Assembly (NCBI RefSeq): GCF_004210375.1
Contig: NC_134825.1
Coordinates: 1,364,001-1,428,000, forward strand
Origin: Tachypleus tridentatus
Taxonomy: Eukaryota; Arthropoda; Merostomata; Xiphosura; Limulidae
Reading direction: 5' to 3'
DNA: 64,000 nucleotides
Shown here: piece by piece, positions 13,560-24,100 of the stretch
Numbering within the stretch: position 1 is the stretch's first letter
Layout of the letters: every line of letters starts with the position of its first letter
Notes under the pieces: generated by a model
What the model was told of the DNA's origin: nothing
The model's input: the letters and a program-made list of their open reading frames with translations, nothing else
The model's database searches: none
Program-made: the position numbers and the translations under genes

Positions 13560-14754
13560 TGGTTTCACTCTCTACAATAAGAGAATACTAAATGCCACTA
13601 AGGTCCACATTATAACATTAAGTACATGTTGCATGCCAAAAGTTCCGCTCTACACAGTAAGTGAATACTGTATTTCACTTTAGTCTACTCTTATAAAGTA
13701 AGTTAATATTGCATATCACTAATGACTATTCTCATTAAATAAGTGAATAATACATATCACTAAGACCCACTATCTTACCGTACGTGAATACTGTATTTAA
13801 CTTTAGTCTACTCTCATAAAGTAAGTTAATATTGCATATCACTAATGACTATTCTCATTAAATAAGTGAATACTGCATATCAGTAAGACCCACTATCTTA
13901 CCGTAAGTGAATACTGTATTTCACTAAAGTCTACTCTCATAAAGTAAGTTAATATTGCATATCACTAATGACTATTCTCATTAAATAAGTGAATACTGCA
14001 TATCACTAAGGCCCACTATCTTACCGTAAGTGAATACTGTATAAATCTAAGGTCCACTGTCTTCCACTAAATGAATACTATTTAATATTACAACCCACTG
14101 TCTTACAGTAAATGAATACAGTATATCAATAAGGTCCAGTGTCTTACAGTATGAGAATACTATATAACATTAAAATCTACTGTCATAAGGAATTGAATAC
14201 TGTATATCACTAAAGTCCACTGTCTTACAGTTACTAAATATTGTACATCACTAAGGTCTATTGTCATACAGAAAATAAATATTGTATACCACAAAAGTCC
14301 ACTGTCTTACAGTTACTAAATATTGTACATCACTAAGGTCTATTGTCATACAGAAAATAAATATTGTATACCACTAAAGTCCACTGTCTTACAGAAAGTA
14401 AATACTATATATCATTAAGGTCTAGTGTCATACAGTAAATTCATACTATATATCACCAAGGTCTACTGTCTTACAGTAAGGGAATACTCAATATCACTGA
14501 GATCTACTGTCTTTTAGAAAATTAATATCGTATTTTACTGATGCCTACTCTCATACAGTAAGTGAATACTATATAACACTATGGTTTACTGCCTTACACT
14601 AAGTAAATACTGTACATCACTAAGATCCACTGTCTTACAGTAAGTGAATACTGTATTTCACTAATTTTCATGGTCTTAGAGTAACTTCATAATGTATATC
14701 ACTAAAGTCCACTGTCTTACACTAAATGAATATAACATAACACTATAATCCACT
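13560..14754. repeat. Satellite of about 41-47 bp units (left part)
   Basis: Units read roughly cactaaggtccactgtctta followed by cagtaagtgaatactgtata. In the left portion (about 13680-14040) a larger unit of about 125 bp repeats three times. The array continues at 20348-20640, so the Penelope-like element and the hAT relic between them were inserted into it. Confidence 0.85.
14742..14754. repeat. Left 13-bp target-site duplication of Penelope-like element
   Basis: The 13-mer actataatccact occurs here and again at 18584-18596, directly flanking the element. It derives from the satellite unit, but a duplication at both exact borders fits target-primed insertion. Confidence 0.75.
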
Positions 14755-14838
14755 CAGTGATGTCGAGAAACCCACTTGTTGAGAAATTTATATGCAAAAA
14801 CGGCTCGTTTGGGTTGAGAAAATATTTTACATAGAAGA

Positions 14839-14880
14839 GCGAACAACGTTTCGACCTTCTTCGGTCATCGTCAGGTTCAC
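14839..14880 (-). ncRNA. Hammerhead ribozyme motif, left end of Penelope-like element
   Basis: Mirror image of the motif at 18491-18532. On the minus strand gtgaac (14880-14875) pairs with gttcgc (14844-14839) through five Watson-Crick pairs and one G-U pair, enclosing ctgacga, a gacc/ggtc helix II and gaaa. Base-for-base the same as the right-end copy. Confidence 0.75.
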
Positions 14881-14996
14881 AAAGAAAGAGGTAACTGACC
14901 GGAAGCTGACCACATGTTTGAAAGGGGTTGTGTAACTGTGTGTCGAAATGTAGAGGGCGGTGTTAGATGTTTGAATATATAATTTTATTTATTTTA

Positions 14997-16094
14997 TTAT
15001 ATTACTTTAGTTGGTTGATTTTGCTTTCTGTGTAGGTGTGTGCTTATAATGTTTTCTACGGTTTGTGGAGGAAACTTATTGATGTTGATGAAGTATTGTT
15101 TTATTTTGTCTAACTCATCGTTAATTTTATCTGGTGAGCATAGTTTTATGGCTGTGTTTATTTGGTTTCTTAGTATGTTGAGTTTTTGTTTTGTTTCATG
15201 TGCTGAGTCCCAAGGAATGTATAGTCCAGTATGGGTGATTTTTCGGTGGATTTCTGTTTTGAATTGTGTGTCAGTTCTTGTAATTTTGAGGTTAAGAAAT
15301 GATATTTGATTGCTTTCTTCCTGTTCACATGTGAAGTTAATGTTGGGATGTATGGAGTTAATGTGATTGAAAAAATTAAGTATGTGTTCTGTAGATTTGA
15401 ATCCCGCAACCGTGTCATCTACATATCTGTACCAGTATAGTGGTGGATGTAATGCTGTGTTAATTGCTTGTGTTTCAACTTGTGTCATAAAAATATTGGC
15501 TAGGACTGGTGATACTGGGTTGCCCATGCTTAGGCCATTTGTTTGTATATAGTTTTGGTTGTTGAACATGAAGTTTGTCTTTATCGTGGTGAATTCTATG
15601 AGGGTTGCTAACTGGTTACTGGGAATTTCTATAGTTGGGTTAGGGTCTCGGATATAGAGTTCTAAGGCTATCTTGCAGGCTTCAGTGGTTGGAACTTCTG
15701 TAAATAGGGATGTAACATCGAAACTGGCCATTAAGGCTTTATGATTAAGTTGATTTAGATTAGACTTGAAATTAAAAGAGTCTTTGATGAATGAGCTGGC
15801 TGATGTTACATATTTGGAGAATGCCCATGCTATGTATTTACCAAGATTGTAATTAAACGATTCATATGTGGACATTATTGGTCGTAATGGACAATCTGGT
15901 TTATGAGGTTTGAGGATACCGTATATTTGCGGTGTGCGTGAGTCGGTTTTACGTAGGTAGGAATAAAGTGTTTGTGAAATTGTGTTGGCTTTTTTCATTT
16001 GTAGTAGTAATTTGTTCAGTTGTGTCTCGTGTGTCTTTGTTGGATTTGTGTTTATTTGTTTAAATTTGTTCGTGTCTGATAGGATGTTATTCAT
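14997..16094 (-). pseudogene. Penelope-like reverse transcriptase, 5'-truncated copy
   Basis: An intact 365-codon open frame on the minus strand. It carries RT motifs of the Penelope type: PQIYGILKPHKPDCPLRPIM near residues 54-73, ASFDVTSLFTEVP near 122-134, NGLSMGNPVSPVLANIF near 186-202, and the catalytic YRYVDDTVAG near 222-231, followed by the thumb. It begins inside the RT domain, so the N-terminal part is missing. After the thumb the frame jumps straight to the AT-rich terminal region; the GIY-YIG domain present in the sister copy is deleted, with a short taa overlap at the junction. It differs from the sister copy at only a few residues. It could give an RT fragment but not a complete element protein. 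Confidence 0.9.
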
Positions 16095-16132
16095 TTACAG
16101 AAGAAGAACTACATGACTTACAAAAACAAAAA

Positions 16133-16747
16133 ATGAACCTAGACCATCAACTGGCATGCTGCATTAAACCAGAGATTTACGGACTTATACAACGAAACAT
16201 AAACCAAATCAATACTGAGAACGACAGAGACAAAAAGATCTGCCACAACAAAAAACTAGAAAAACTAAGATGCAAACAACAGAAAAGACACCAAAACGAC
16301 AAACCGTTGACTAACCTCATAATTAACAGATCCGACCGTCAATTAAACACAGACGAGAAACAACTACTTAACAAAGGACTCAACTTCGCAATAGCACCTA
16401 GGTACATTCCAACCATAGAAATCAAAACATGTTTAGAAGACCTAGCCAGGAGACTTGTGATACTTTCTACAGAGAAGAAAAACAAGGAAACAACCAAACA
16501 CAACCAACAGAAAGAAGACAACTTAGATAATTTTATTGACATCCAACAGCTAAACTTCCCAGGTAAAATTACAAATTTATATTTTCCAGAAACACCTAAA
16601 AACAACATCTTAAACGATTTTTTCAAAGAATTTTCTCACAAAACCATCAACATAATTTCACAAAACAGAAAACTAAAAAACAACCTTACAAAAAGAGACA
16701 TTAATTCCATTAAAAACCTAAAACAAGACAAAAACATAAAATTCTAA
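16133..16747 (+). pseudogene. Penelope-like polyprotein, N-terminal part
   Basis: A 204-codon Lys/Asn-rich frame that precedes the RT domain of the plus-strand copy. It includes the NKGLNFAIAPRYIP segment (near residues 84-97) that in this family lies just upstream of the RT. Its end runs into a frameshift: the sequence right after (about 16748-16800) encodes, in another frame, a KADKGNAIVIMN segment that normally continues into RT motif 1. The original protein is therefore split by a frameshift near 16740 and a stop near 16803. Confidence 0.85.
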
Positions 16748-16802
16748 AAGCAGATAAAGGTAACGCTATAGTCATAATGAACACGAATGAATACATCCAA
16801 AA

Positions 16803-17972
16803 ATGAATAACATCCTATCAGACACGAACAAATTTAAACAAATAAACACAAATCCAACAAAGACACACAAGACACAACTGAACAAATTACTACTACAAGT
16901 GAAAAAAGCCAACACAATTTCACAAACACTTTATTCCTACCTACGTAAAACCGACTCACGCACACCGCAAATATACGGTATCCCCAAACCTCATAAACCA
17001 GATTGTCCATTACGACCAATAATGTCCACATATGAATCGTTTAATTACAATCTTGGTAAATACATAGCATGGGCATTCTCCAAATATGTAACATCAGCCA
17101 GCTCATTCATCAAAGACTCTTTTAATTTCAAGTCTAATCTAAATCAACTTAATCATAAAGCCTTAATGGCCAGTTTCGATGTTACATCCCTATTTACAGA
17201 AGTTCCAACCACTGAAGCCTGCAAGATAGCCTTAGAACTCTATATCCGAGACCCTAACCCAACTATAGAAATTCCCAGTAACCAGTTAGCAACCCTCATA
17301 GAATTCACCACGATAAAGACAAACTTCATGTTCAACAACCAAAACTATATACAAACAAATGGCCTAAGCATGGGCAACCCAGTATCACCAGTCCTAGCCA
17401 ATATTTTTATGACACAAGTTGAAACACAAGCAATTAACACAGCATTACATCCACCACTATACTGGTACAGATATGTAGATGACACGGTTGCGGGATTCAA
17501 ATCTACAGAACACATACTTAATTTTTTCAATCACATTAACTCCATACATCCCAACATTAACTTCACATGTGAACAGGAAGAAAGCAATCAAATATCATTT
17601 CTTAACCTCAAAATTACAAGAACTGACACACAATTCAAAACAGAAATCCACCGAAAAATCACCCATACTGGACTATACATTCCTTGGGACTCAGCACATG
17701 AAACAAAACAAAAACTCAACATACTAAGAAACCAAATAAACACAGCCATAAAACTATGCTCACCAGATAAAATTAACGATGAATTAGACAAAATAAAACA
17801 ATACTTCATCAACATCAATAAGTATCCTCCACAAACCGTAGAAAACATTATACGCACACACCTACACAGAAAGCAAAATCAACCAACTAAAGTAAATACA
17901 GCTCACGAATCAAAAACCACGAAACCATATACTGCTGTATACCATATATTCCTGACATCAGCAAACAAATAA
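16803..17972 (+). pseudogene. Penelope-like reverse transcriptase, plus-strand copy
   Basis: A 389-codon frame covering the fingers, palm and thumb of a Penelope-type RT, with the YRYVDDTVAG catalytic motif near residues 222-231. It is almost identical to the inverted copy at 14997-16094. Upstream it is separated by a stop from the N-terminal part; downstream a 1-nt shift near 17945 (in the YTAVYHI region) ends the frame early and detaches it from the endonuclease frame at 17980. Three breaks thus divide what was one polyprotein. Confidence 0.9.
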
Positions 17973-17979
17973 CCAACAT

Positions 17980-18369
17980 TTGGCAAAATTAGTAACAAAA
18001 TATGACATTCCAGTTAATACCAAATTTATTCAAAAACCCGGCACAAAACTGAGGTCTATACTATGTAAAAACTACACCGACAAACACCACACCAACATTA
18101 TTTATAAAATACAATGTGATAACCGCCACGAGTTCTATATTAGAGAAACAAGTAGAAAAATGGAAACCAGATTCAAAGAACATAAAAAGTCACCTTCACA
18201 CGTTTTCGAACACTGCAAGTCAAATAAACACAACATAACCATAGAAAACACTCAAATACTAAATAAAGAAACAAACATAAACAAACGCAAAATTAAAGAA
18301 GCCTTACTTATACAACAACGTAAACCCAAAATAAATCAATATAAAGGAACGCCTTTATACCTATATTAA
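17980..18369 (+). pseudogene. GIY-YIG endonuclease domain of Penelope-like element
   Basis: A 129-codon frame containing the linker GTKLRSILCKNY and then a GIY-YIG nuclease: IYKIQC, a YIRETSRKMETRFKEHK helix with the conserved Arg, an HVFEHC...NKHN segment and a KRKIKEALLIQ helix with the conserved Glu. The second half of the signature reads YIR where most relatives have YIG, a substitution at a normally invariant glycine that may impair the fold. Combination with an RT is diagnostic for endonuclease-bearing Penelope-like elements. Confidence 0.88.
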
Positions 18370-18490
18370 TATAATAAAATAAATAAAATTATATATTCAA
18401 ACATCTAACACCGCCCTCTACATTTCGACACACAGTTACACAACCCCTTTCAAACATGTGGTCAGCTTCCGGTCAGTTACCTCTTTCTTT

Positions 18491-18532
18491 GTGAACCTGA
18501 CGATGACCGAAGAAGGTCGAAACGTTGTTCGC
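18491..18532 (+). ncRNA. Hammerhead ribozyme motif, right end of Penelope-like element
   Basis: Helix I is gtgaac (18491-18496) with gttcgc (18527-18532). The core ctgacga lies at 18497-18503 (the seventh core base is free to vary in hammerheads). Helix II is gacc/ggtc (18505-18508 with 18515-18518) with a gaagaa loop and one extra T at 18504; gaaa is at 18519-18522. Helix III is only the self-complementary aacgtt with no loop, so the monomer should be weak and a dimer favoured. Predicted cleavage lies between 18526 and 18527. Structure is seen; activity is inferred. Confidence 0.75.
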
Positions 18533-18583
18533 TCTTCTATGTAAAATATTTTCTCAACCCAAACGAGCCGTTTTTGCATATAA

Positions 18584-18596
18584 ACTATAATCCACT
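18584..18596. repeat. Right 13-bp target-site duplication of Penelope-like element
   Basis: The same 13-mer as at 14742-14754, directly after the truncated right end of the element. Confidence 0.75.
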
Positions 18597-18599
18597 GTC

Positions 18600-20347
18600 G
18601 ATTCCTTGCTGTGTGTGAGCTGACCAAAATTGGGGCTGATTCTATCTACAACACAATGCACTCAGTCATGGCAGATCGAGGACTGTTTGATGTTGACTTG
18701 GTTGGACTTGCAACTGATTGTGCAAATGTCATGGTGGGAATAAAAATAGGTGTTGCTACAAAATTTAAGGAGGAATGCCCCTGGATAATAACAAGTCATT
18801 GTCTGGCACACAGATTACAGTTGGCTGATGAAAAGGCAGCAAACCAGGTGCCATACCTTGTGAAGTACATTTCAGTTTTGAACCAGTTTGCTAAAAGCCT
18901 GAAATATTCTCCCAAGTTGTGTCGGGTACTGGAAGAGAGCAAAGCATTGCATGGAGAGAAAGGCAACAAAATCAAGCAAGTGTTCTTCACACATGGCTCT
19001 CTTTTAATGATTCTGTCCAAGCACTAGTCAACTGTATTGCATCTGTGATAAGCTGCCTGTAGGTCGTAGCAATGGAACGTGGTACTCCAGGCCAAGCCTT
19101 GCTACATGGTCTAGTCCAGCAAATGTTATGATGACACATTTTTTGGCTGACGCTGTTGACGTTCTTGGACTTTTGTCAACACCTCTACAGAGAGCTGATT
19201 TATCTTATGATCAGGCTAAAGCAATTATTGATGGGTCAATTCTGTCAATTCAGTTGCTGGTGCACATCCCTAGTCCTTACACACAGACTGCACTAAAGGA
19301 ACTCCCACAAGCTCCTGATGCCAGTGGTTACACTTCTTACAGAGGCCATGACATCAAAGATATTGATAAACAATGTGAAAAGTACAGATCAGCTGCTGAG
19401 TCATTTGTTGAAGAGGTGGTCACAAGACTACAAGTAGCATTCCCAGACACTAACATCATGTCATTTTTTTCAATATTTAGCCCATGTCCCAGCAGAGTAG
19501 TATCTGATGAGGATGATCTGAAGAAACTCATCCAGCACTTCTTTCATCAATGAGGATGAGGCACTGACTGAATGGCTGCTACTAAGGAACATAATGGAAC
19601 AGGATGCTCACAAAAACAGAAACGTGAAGAGCTTCTACAAAGAATACATCCACCAGATACGTCAAACTTTTCCAAATCTGTCTCAGCTTGTAGCAGTTGG
19701 ATTAATGATTCCACTTACCTCTGTTGACTGTGAGAGGGGAATTAGCAGGTACAACAGCATCAAAACAGACGAAGAAGCAGTCTGTCTGTGGATAAGACAG
19801 AAATGTTACTGAACTTATCCATGGAGTCCAAACCTTTAGATCATTTTAACTTCGACTCTGCATTCAGATACTGGGTCACTCACAAAGACAGACGTGGGTA
19901 CCATTCCCTGTTGAAGAAATGTGCTTCGGAATCTCAGGTGTCGACTTCTACCACATCTATTGAGAATGATTTGGCTGAAGAGCTGCCATTGGATTTATCT
20001 ACTTACTAGTCATGCTACCGTATTCTAGTTTTAAGTCATTTTTTTGTTTCTGTGTTATTTTGAGAAATGTATCTCTATTTTCCTCTTTATCATGTTTATT
20101 TTGTTTGTTTGTTTTTTTTTGGGGGAAGATTGCTGGGGAATAAAACGTACAAAACGTAATGTCTTGTAGATTTTCACATAATTACAATTATTTTTTACTG
20201 GATGAAATTGATGCATATTAAAAGTCATAAAAGTCATGCACCACACAGTTTTTGGTGAGCTAAAATTGTGGCTAAACTAATAAACAAAGAAAATTACTTT
20301 GTTTAGCCACAGTGGCTAAGAGAGTTATTTTTCTAGTGGAAGCCCAG
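18600..20347 (+). pseudogene. Decayed hAT transposase (ZNF862/KIAA1586-like), C-terminal part
   Basis: Plus-strand frames at 18611-19027, 19128-19553, 19594-19812 and 19788-20009 together resemble the central and C-terminal parts of hAT transposases of the ZNF862-like group. Visible motifs are VGLATDCANVMVGIKIGVAT with SHCLAHRLQLA in the catalytic domain, then a dimerisation domain with LTSVDCERGISRYNSIKT and DFDSAFRYWVTHKDRR at the end. Frameshifts and a stop break it, and the N-terminal zinc finger and first catalytic region are missing. The 8-mer ccactgtc flanks it at 18592-18599 and 20348-20355, the right size for a hAT target duplication, but the 8-mer also belongs to the host satellite. 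Confidence 0.85.
20268..20310. repeat. Short inverted repeat at the 3' end of the hAT relic
   Basis: The sequences gtggctaaac (20268-20277) and gtttagccac (20301-20310) are perfect inverted copies separated by 23 bases. Probably a subterminal structure of the hAT element; no function is shown. Confidence 0.6.
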
Positions 20348-20640
20348 CCACTGTCTTATAGTAAATGAACACTTCATTTCACTAAGGTCCATTGTCTTAC
20401 AATCAGAGAATTTTGCATGTCACGAAATTCTAGTGTTTTACAAAAATTATCATTAAGACCTACTGTTTTACTGTGATTAATACTTTGCATCACTAAACTG
20501 AACTGTGTTACAAAAATGTTGGATGTCACTAAGTTACACTGTCTTATATTAACGAATTTTGCACATTATTAACTTTCACTGTCTTACAGTTTGTGAATAC
20601 TACATTTTACTGTATATCACAAAGTCTGTTTTATAGTATG
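20348..20640. repeat. Satellite of about 41-47 bp units (right part)
   Basis: Same unit as 13560-14754 (cactaaggtccattgtctta and relatives), resuming directly after the hAT relic. Copies are more diverged here. Confidence 0.75.
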
Positions 20641-20697
20641 CAAGAACTTTCTAATGTCTACTAATAACAAATAGAAATTTAGTATATCTTGAACTAC

Positions 20698-20703
20698 TTT
20701 ATT
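20698..20703 (-). promoter_or_regulatory. Candidate poly(A) signal of FBXO47
   Basis: The plus-strand tttatt reads aataaa on the minus strand, about 196 bases past the FBXO47 stop codon. The position suits a 3' UTR end, but AT-rich DNA makes chance matches common. Confidence 0.45.
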
Positions 20704-20898
20704 GCTGTAGACCAGTATGTACCATTGTTTTTAATTACAGAGATGTAGTAAACATTCTATTGTTAAAGATACAAGTAGAGATGTTCAACTCTATCATCAT
20801 ATTATAATGGTTGTGAAAATTCCTTGTGTAGAACCTAAGTTTTACTATATCAGCATATCACAATACAAAATATCTTTACTTCCTTCAGCTTCGTTGGT

Positions 20899-21120
20899 TT
20901 ATGAACAAGTTTTTATAACAAAATATTGTTCATAACTTTCATATTTTATACCAATATTACCTAAGTCAGCGACTTCATATAGATCTAGTGTGACATCATG
21001 AAAAGCAGTAGGAATTAATTCAATGAACTTCTGTTTATCACACCCATTATCTGTAACTTCACAAACTTTATCCAGAAGGTCCATTAACCAGTTCATGCTG
21101 GAGTGGTGTTTCTGGCAAAC
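20899..21120 (-). CDS. FBXO47: FBXO47 exon 8, terminal (residues 357-429)
   Basis: Acceptor tcttgacag. It begins VCQKHHSSMNWLMDLLDKVC, like VCEKELYCMDWAVKMMQKVC in vertebrates, and runs to a stop at 20899. The tail after about residue 400 is diverged and about 20 residues shorter than the human C-terminus, so a further tiny exon cannot be wholly excluded. Confidence 0.88.
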   Translation of the reverse strand, partial: VCQKHHSSMNWLMDLLDKVCEVTDNGCDKQKFIELIPTAFHDVTLDLYEVADLGNIGIKYESYEQYFVIKTCS

Positions 21121-24100
21121 CTGTCAAGAAATAAACTATTTAACCAATAATCTTACTCTACTTTCTGTCAATACTTACTGAACCCCTGTGTTTTTCTGAC
21201 ATCATAAGTTATATAAAAACAATAACAAAGTTTTCAAAGATTGGTAGATTTTGCTTAATTATCTGATTTTGATACTGGAAGCAAATTTTAAAAAAAAATG
21301 ACATATAATTATGGCTTATGATTAATAAACTGTAAAATATAAATACATTTTGTTGAACTAAATTCATATTTCTGATTTTACATAAAATAAGACATTACAA
21401 AATAGAGACACGATTTCACCATAACATGCATCTTTCTGCTACTGTCTCGTGACATTAAAAACAGAGCTACAATGTCAACACATCATCTTTAACTCTGTTA
21501 CCTACTCATAACATTGACAGTAACATAGGAAAACTTTCCAACATTCTCTTTTCCTGTATAGCTACCCCATGACATTGAAAGTGATACATGTACAATTTCG
21601 AGACACTGTCTTTATTCCTACCAGCAACTTATGACACTAACGAAGGTGTGATTTCCCAATAATAGTTTTCCCTATGCTACAATCTCAAACATTGAAACTG
21701 TTTCAATGCATTACCTGTTACTATCTCACAACATTGAAAAACACAAATTTAAAGTCAATGTTTCCTTCTCCTACCATCCCATGACGTTAAAAGTAATGGA
21801 ACGTTTCTCACTGCTACAATATCATGATGTTAACAGAGGTAAGATTTCAATAAACTTTTCTTACTGCTCCATCTCATAACACTCAAATTATGTTATACTG
21901 TATGTACATTTGCTACAGATCTCATTGTACATTTTTGTATTTTAATTTAATGAACTGTAAGAACTAACTTACCAGTGCTAAGTGGGCCACCAAATTAGTT
22001 AGTTCTGTTATCTTGCCATTCAAAAGCTTGTTTCCCATCATCATAACTGTAACTGGTTCTCCACAGAGCAAGTATAAGGTTGCCACATTTTCATATAACC
22101 ACTCTTCTGGGATATCTGTAAAATATTAATTATTTTTATCATGTTTGTTAATGTCGGGAGAAATAAACACTTTCATATGCTAACTTGCAACAAGTCATAT
22201 TCTTTTGTTGAAAGTCTTTGATAAAAGAATAGAATTGTATTTTATATTTGACTCAACAACACATAATTACACTTTTCACTGAAATCAAGGTAATAAGTAT
22301 AAACATAGTTTAGTTGTAACATTGTGACTCACTTGTCCATCTTCTATAAACATAGTTTAGTTGTAACATTGTGACTCACTTGTCCATCTTCTATAAACAT
22401 AGTTTAGTTGTAACATTGTGACTCACTTGTCCATCTTCTATAAACATAGTTTAGTTGTAACATTGTGACTCACTTGTCCATCTTCTATAAACATAGTTTA
22501 GTTGTAACATTGTGACTCACTTGTCCATCTTCTATTTGTGTAAATAACATTAATGTGAATTTCAAACAACATAAGCAGAATCAAACACAACAACACATTC
22601 ATTTACCTGTCAATTCCTCTAAAACTGATATAATGTCGTCATCACTCCAGTCTTTGCTATATCTCTGTAACAGCTTTATTGCTTGGGCAAGCTCCAACAG
22701 ATCAACTTTAGCTTCATTCTGATTGGCCGGTAGATAGTCTGAGAGTTCCCACCACTGTGGTTCATCTAATGGTAAATATGATAAATAATAACTTTTAACA
22801 CAACTAAAGATTTCATATGGAAATGTATGAATATCAGTAAGCATAATTCCTAATAAGAAGTTGGATAAATAAGAGCCCTGTATCATGTCTCAACACCACA
22901 CCTGTAGGCTTTAAAACCTTTGGTTCAGAATATAGTGATTAATTAAAGCCTTTACCTTAATAAAAATAACATAAGTAATTAACAGCTTTATTGCAACATC
23001 ATGTTTAATTTTAAACTACATTTTCACAACAGTACAGCGCTCACACACAACAGTTCACGTAGTCAACATTACTAAATACTTAATATGCATACTTGAAAGG
23101 TTCACTACCCCATGTTACAGGGGCAGAAACACAAATCCACAATAAATTTGATAAATCAAGGAATACGATGAGCATTAAAAATATTATTAGAATAACACTG
23201 CACAACAAAGATTTTGTTCCCTGAACACTGTTGGATGTTCCTTATAGATCTTTGGCTGCTAATCACAAAAATCACATTCAAATTTGCCCATCACATACCG
23301 TTTCATCAAAATCTTCAAGTTTTCACCAGGACATTGCTACAAACGATATCAGAGCAACTGGAATCCGTCAATGCTTGCTAACAACTGTTGAACACTGCAA
23401 CATGATGCACCAGACATTGAATACAAATGAACATCAGGAGCAAAACACTTTTAATTATGTTGAACTTAATAGCGTATTAGAAACATAAACGCAATTAAAT
23501 ATGTTATTGCCAGTAAACAGTTAACTGTCTATTTCTCAGAGTTCCTACGTGATGAAGCAAAACCAAAACTATATTTATGCATACCCACCAGGTACATGTC
23601 ACAATCAGCAAAAACTTTACAGGAAGCAAAACTTTTCAAAAAAAATTGTTGTGCAGTGTTACATACAGACAAATGTAAGACATTAAAAGAACATTTAGAC
23701 AATTGATAGAATATTTTTTACAGTTTCCTACATGAGCTAAAGAAATGTAGAAATAAACTAGGCATTTCAAAGTCATTATTAGTAAACTATGCAATAATTT
23801 TCTCTCTTTCAAGCGGGTGTGGGAGTATTCAGTGTGCTTGGCTGAAATCAGCAAGCACTGCTAATTTTATCTTTTCTCTTTAGGGCAGGCATGTCTGGCT
23901 ATTAACAGAATGTTCTGCAAGTACTTCTCTTTTCTTCTTTTTAGGTAGAGCATGGTCAACAGTTAGTGTGTATGGATACAGATAGCACTTAGTGTGTATG
24001 GTTATGGATAACACTTTGTATGTTTACAGAGATAATGTATGGTTATGGACAGCACTTGACATTTATGATTATGGTCAGCATTTAGTGTGTGTGGTTACAG

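Larger units (their letters stand above)
14755..18583 (+). mobile_element. Penelope-like retroelement, head-to-head dimer
   Basis: A 3.8 kb insertion in a satellite, flanked by a 13-bp target duplication. The plus-strand copy (about 16100-18583) carries an N-terminal region, reverse transcriptase and GIY-YIG endonuclease remnants, then a terminal region with a hammerhead motif. An inverted, 5'-truncated copy (14755-16097) is joined head to head; its arm is nearly identical but lacks the endonuclease. Both outer ends carry the terminal sequence with the ribozyme. Such inverted partial dimers are typical of Penelope-like elements. Near-identity of the arms points to one recent insertion event. 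Frameshifts in the plus copy make it non-autonomous now. Confidence 0.92.

Noticed and set aside
18611..20009. Domesticated ZNF862-like host gene
   Set aside because: Frameshifts and a missing N-terminal half, plus location within a satellite, fit a dead transposon better than a host gene.
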